From positions 1-58,894 of the forward strand of contig RHMC01000025.1 of the NCBI GenBank assembly GCA_003719395.1: DNA of 58,894 nt. The letters run 5' to 3'. The translations under genes and the position numbers were made by a program. The notes beneath the pieces were generated by a model. The model did not search any database. It was not told the DNA's origin and worked only from the letters and a program-made list of their open reading frames with translations. Shown here piece after piece: positions 58,157 to 58,894 of this stretch (the stretch's first letter is position 1; every line of letters begins with the position of its first letter). The DNA comes from Streptomyces altiplanensis (lineage in GTDB: Bacteria; Actinomycetota; Actinomycetes; Streptomycetales; Streptomycetaceae).

Positions 58157-58708
58157 TCAGATGTGCCCGAAGAACAGGCTGCCCGGCGCGTCAGCGTCGT
58201 TGGAAAGGAAGTACTCGCGCAGCGCACGGATGAGTTCGTGTCGCGAGATCGCGCCGTCCCCATCAGTGTCCAGCTTGGTGAACATGTCCATCGCGTCGGG
58301 CGTCTGGACCCTCCACACGTCCTTCAGGAAGCGGGAGAACTCCTCCTTGTTGATCTGGTTGTCGCCGTCGGTGTCGATGACGTCGAAGATCACGTCACCG
58401 GTGCCCTCGGCCACATTGAGCCGACTGGTGTCGATGCTCGCGAGGCGGCTGGCCGTGACGAACTGGTCCTTCGTGAGACGGTCCCCCTGAACGCCTGCGT
58501 GGCGCAACAGTTCCAGCCAGTACATCTGACAGAAGGCTTGGAGCGCCCTGGCCCGGCGATCGTCCTTGCCAAGCTTGTATGCCTGGATGTAGCGGTCTGC
58601 GAGCTGCTGGTAGTCCGACCAGTCCACGTAGCCATCGTTGTTGGCGTCCATGGTGTCGAACGCATTCTCGTTCTTGGTGCTGATGACGTCAGGCGTTGCG
58701 GTAGCCAT
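58157..58708 (-). CDS. EF-hand calcium-binding protein (calerythrin-like)
   Basis: A soluble 183-residue protein with at least three canonical EF-hand loops: 'DANNDGYVDWSD' (21-32), 'DTDGDNQINKEE' (about 108-119) and 'DTDGDGAISRHE' (about 142-153). A fourth, degenerate hand probably lies between the first two ('QFCQMYWLELLRHAGVQG' and 'LTKDQFVTAS'). The layout is that of calerythrin and Streptomyces CabA/CabC-type proteins. The start is the ATG at 58708 with GGAAGG upstream. It is encoded next to an NRPS cluster on the same strand; whether it acts in the pathway is unknown. Confidence 0.88.
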   Translation of the reverse strand: MATATPDVISTKNENAFDTMDANNDGYVDWSDYQQLADRYIQAYKLGKDDRRARALQAFCQMYWLELLRHAGVQGDRLTKDQFVTASRLASIDTSRLNVAEGTGDVIFDVIDTDGDNQINKEEFSRFLKDVWRVQTPDAMDMFTKLDTDGDGAISRHELIRALREYFLSNDADAPGSLFFGHI

Positions 58709-58894
58709 GTTGCGTCCTTCCGGGAAGGGGCAGGTCGTCTGCAATCATGATCGGGAAGTCGTGCAGGAGCGCGCCCGGTACCCCTGCGTTCACCACTTCG
58801 GGGGGTTGCCCCGCCCGCTTGGCGCAATGAGTGAGCGTCGGGCCTTGTCCCCGATGAGTGGACACCTGTTCGTATCATTATGCGGCGAGTGTCA
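58709..58894. other. Right edge of the window
   Basis: The last 186 bases contain no gene I can support. The NRPS cluster may continue beyond the edge, so its boundary is unknown. Confidence 0.5.

Noticed and set aside
1..58894. tRNA, rRNA, CRISPR array, transposase or intact prophage
   Set aside because: None seen by eye. Short repeats at 24.4 and 30.9 kb lack the repeat-spacer layout of CRISPR, and no transposase motif was found.

Overview
The window reads as high-GC actinobacterial DNA, almost certainly Streptomyces: nearly every third codon position is G or C, GTG starts are common, and the order hemH, inositol monophosphatase, cutRS, DUF4193, hotdog protein, dut, DUF3710 is a Streptomyces core-chromosome arrangement (from memory of the genus, not searched). 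Many ordinary genes carry one to three single-base frameshifts while the amino-acid sequence stays intact on both sides. More than twenty such breaks in 59 kb, in housekeeping and accessory genes alike, point to indel errors in a draft sequence rather than mass gene death. I give the full span of each such gene and state where the frame breaks.

Region 1 (1-30.9 kb) is core chromosome: the end of a GNAT/acyl-CoA synthetase, DUF5998, an alkaline-phosphatase-fold protein, thymidine kinase, a VOC protein, a sulfurtransferase, SepH, a Pro/Thr-rich membrane protein, a sugar-lactone oxidase, an MFS carrier, ferrochelatase, an inositol monophosphatase, the CutRS two-component system, several DUF proteins, dUTPase, and then a potassium neighbourhood. 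The last has a collapsed kdpFABC remnant of under 1 kb, an orphan ABC ATPase, KdpD and KdpE, an OB-fold protein, DUF3159, two TrkA-like proteins, a KimA-like APC carrier and a TrmA/RumA-type methyltransferase.

Region 2 (30.9-33.1 kb) is decayed accessory DNA: short direct repeats, a broken helix-turn-helix protein of a type I associate with Streptomyces accessory regions, and a GNAT fragment.

Region 3 (33.1-41.7 kb) is one long minus-strand run. In transcription order it encodes a class I SAM enzyme, a cysteine-synthase/SbnA-like PLP enzyme, a PhyH-type iron/2-oxoglutarate oxygenase, a DUF364 'putative heavy-metal chelation' protein, an MFS carrier, a Zur-like Fur regulator, a GlxA-type AraC regulator with a DJ-1/PfpI domain, and three more DJ-1/PfpI proteins. 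Together these look like a metal-responsive small-molecule (metallophore-like) locus.

Region 4 (42.5-58.9 kb) has two plus-strand genes (a hypothetical protein and a hotdog thioesterase) and then a minus-strand NRPS cluster running off the right edge. It holds an EF-hand protein, a small ORF, a FabL-like reductase, a two-module NRPS (C-A-T-C-A-T-TE; first A domain reads as serine, second as proline-like), an FAD monooxygenase fused to a PapA/condensation-like acyltransferase, a class I SAM enzyme, a stand-alone KAS III and a phosphotransferase fragment. Regions 3 and 4 are the best candidates for an undescribed pathway. Whether they form one cluster or two cannot be decided from sequence alone.
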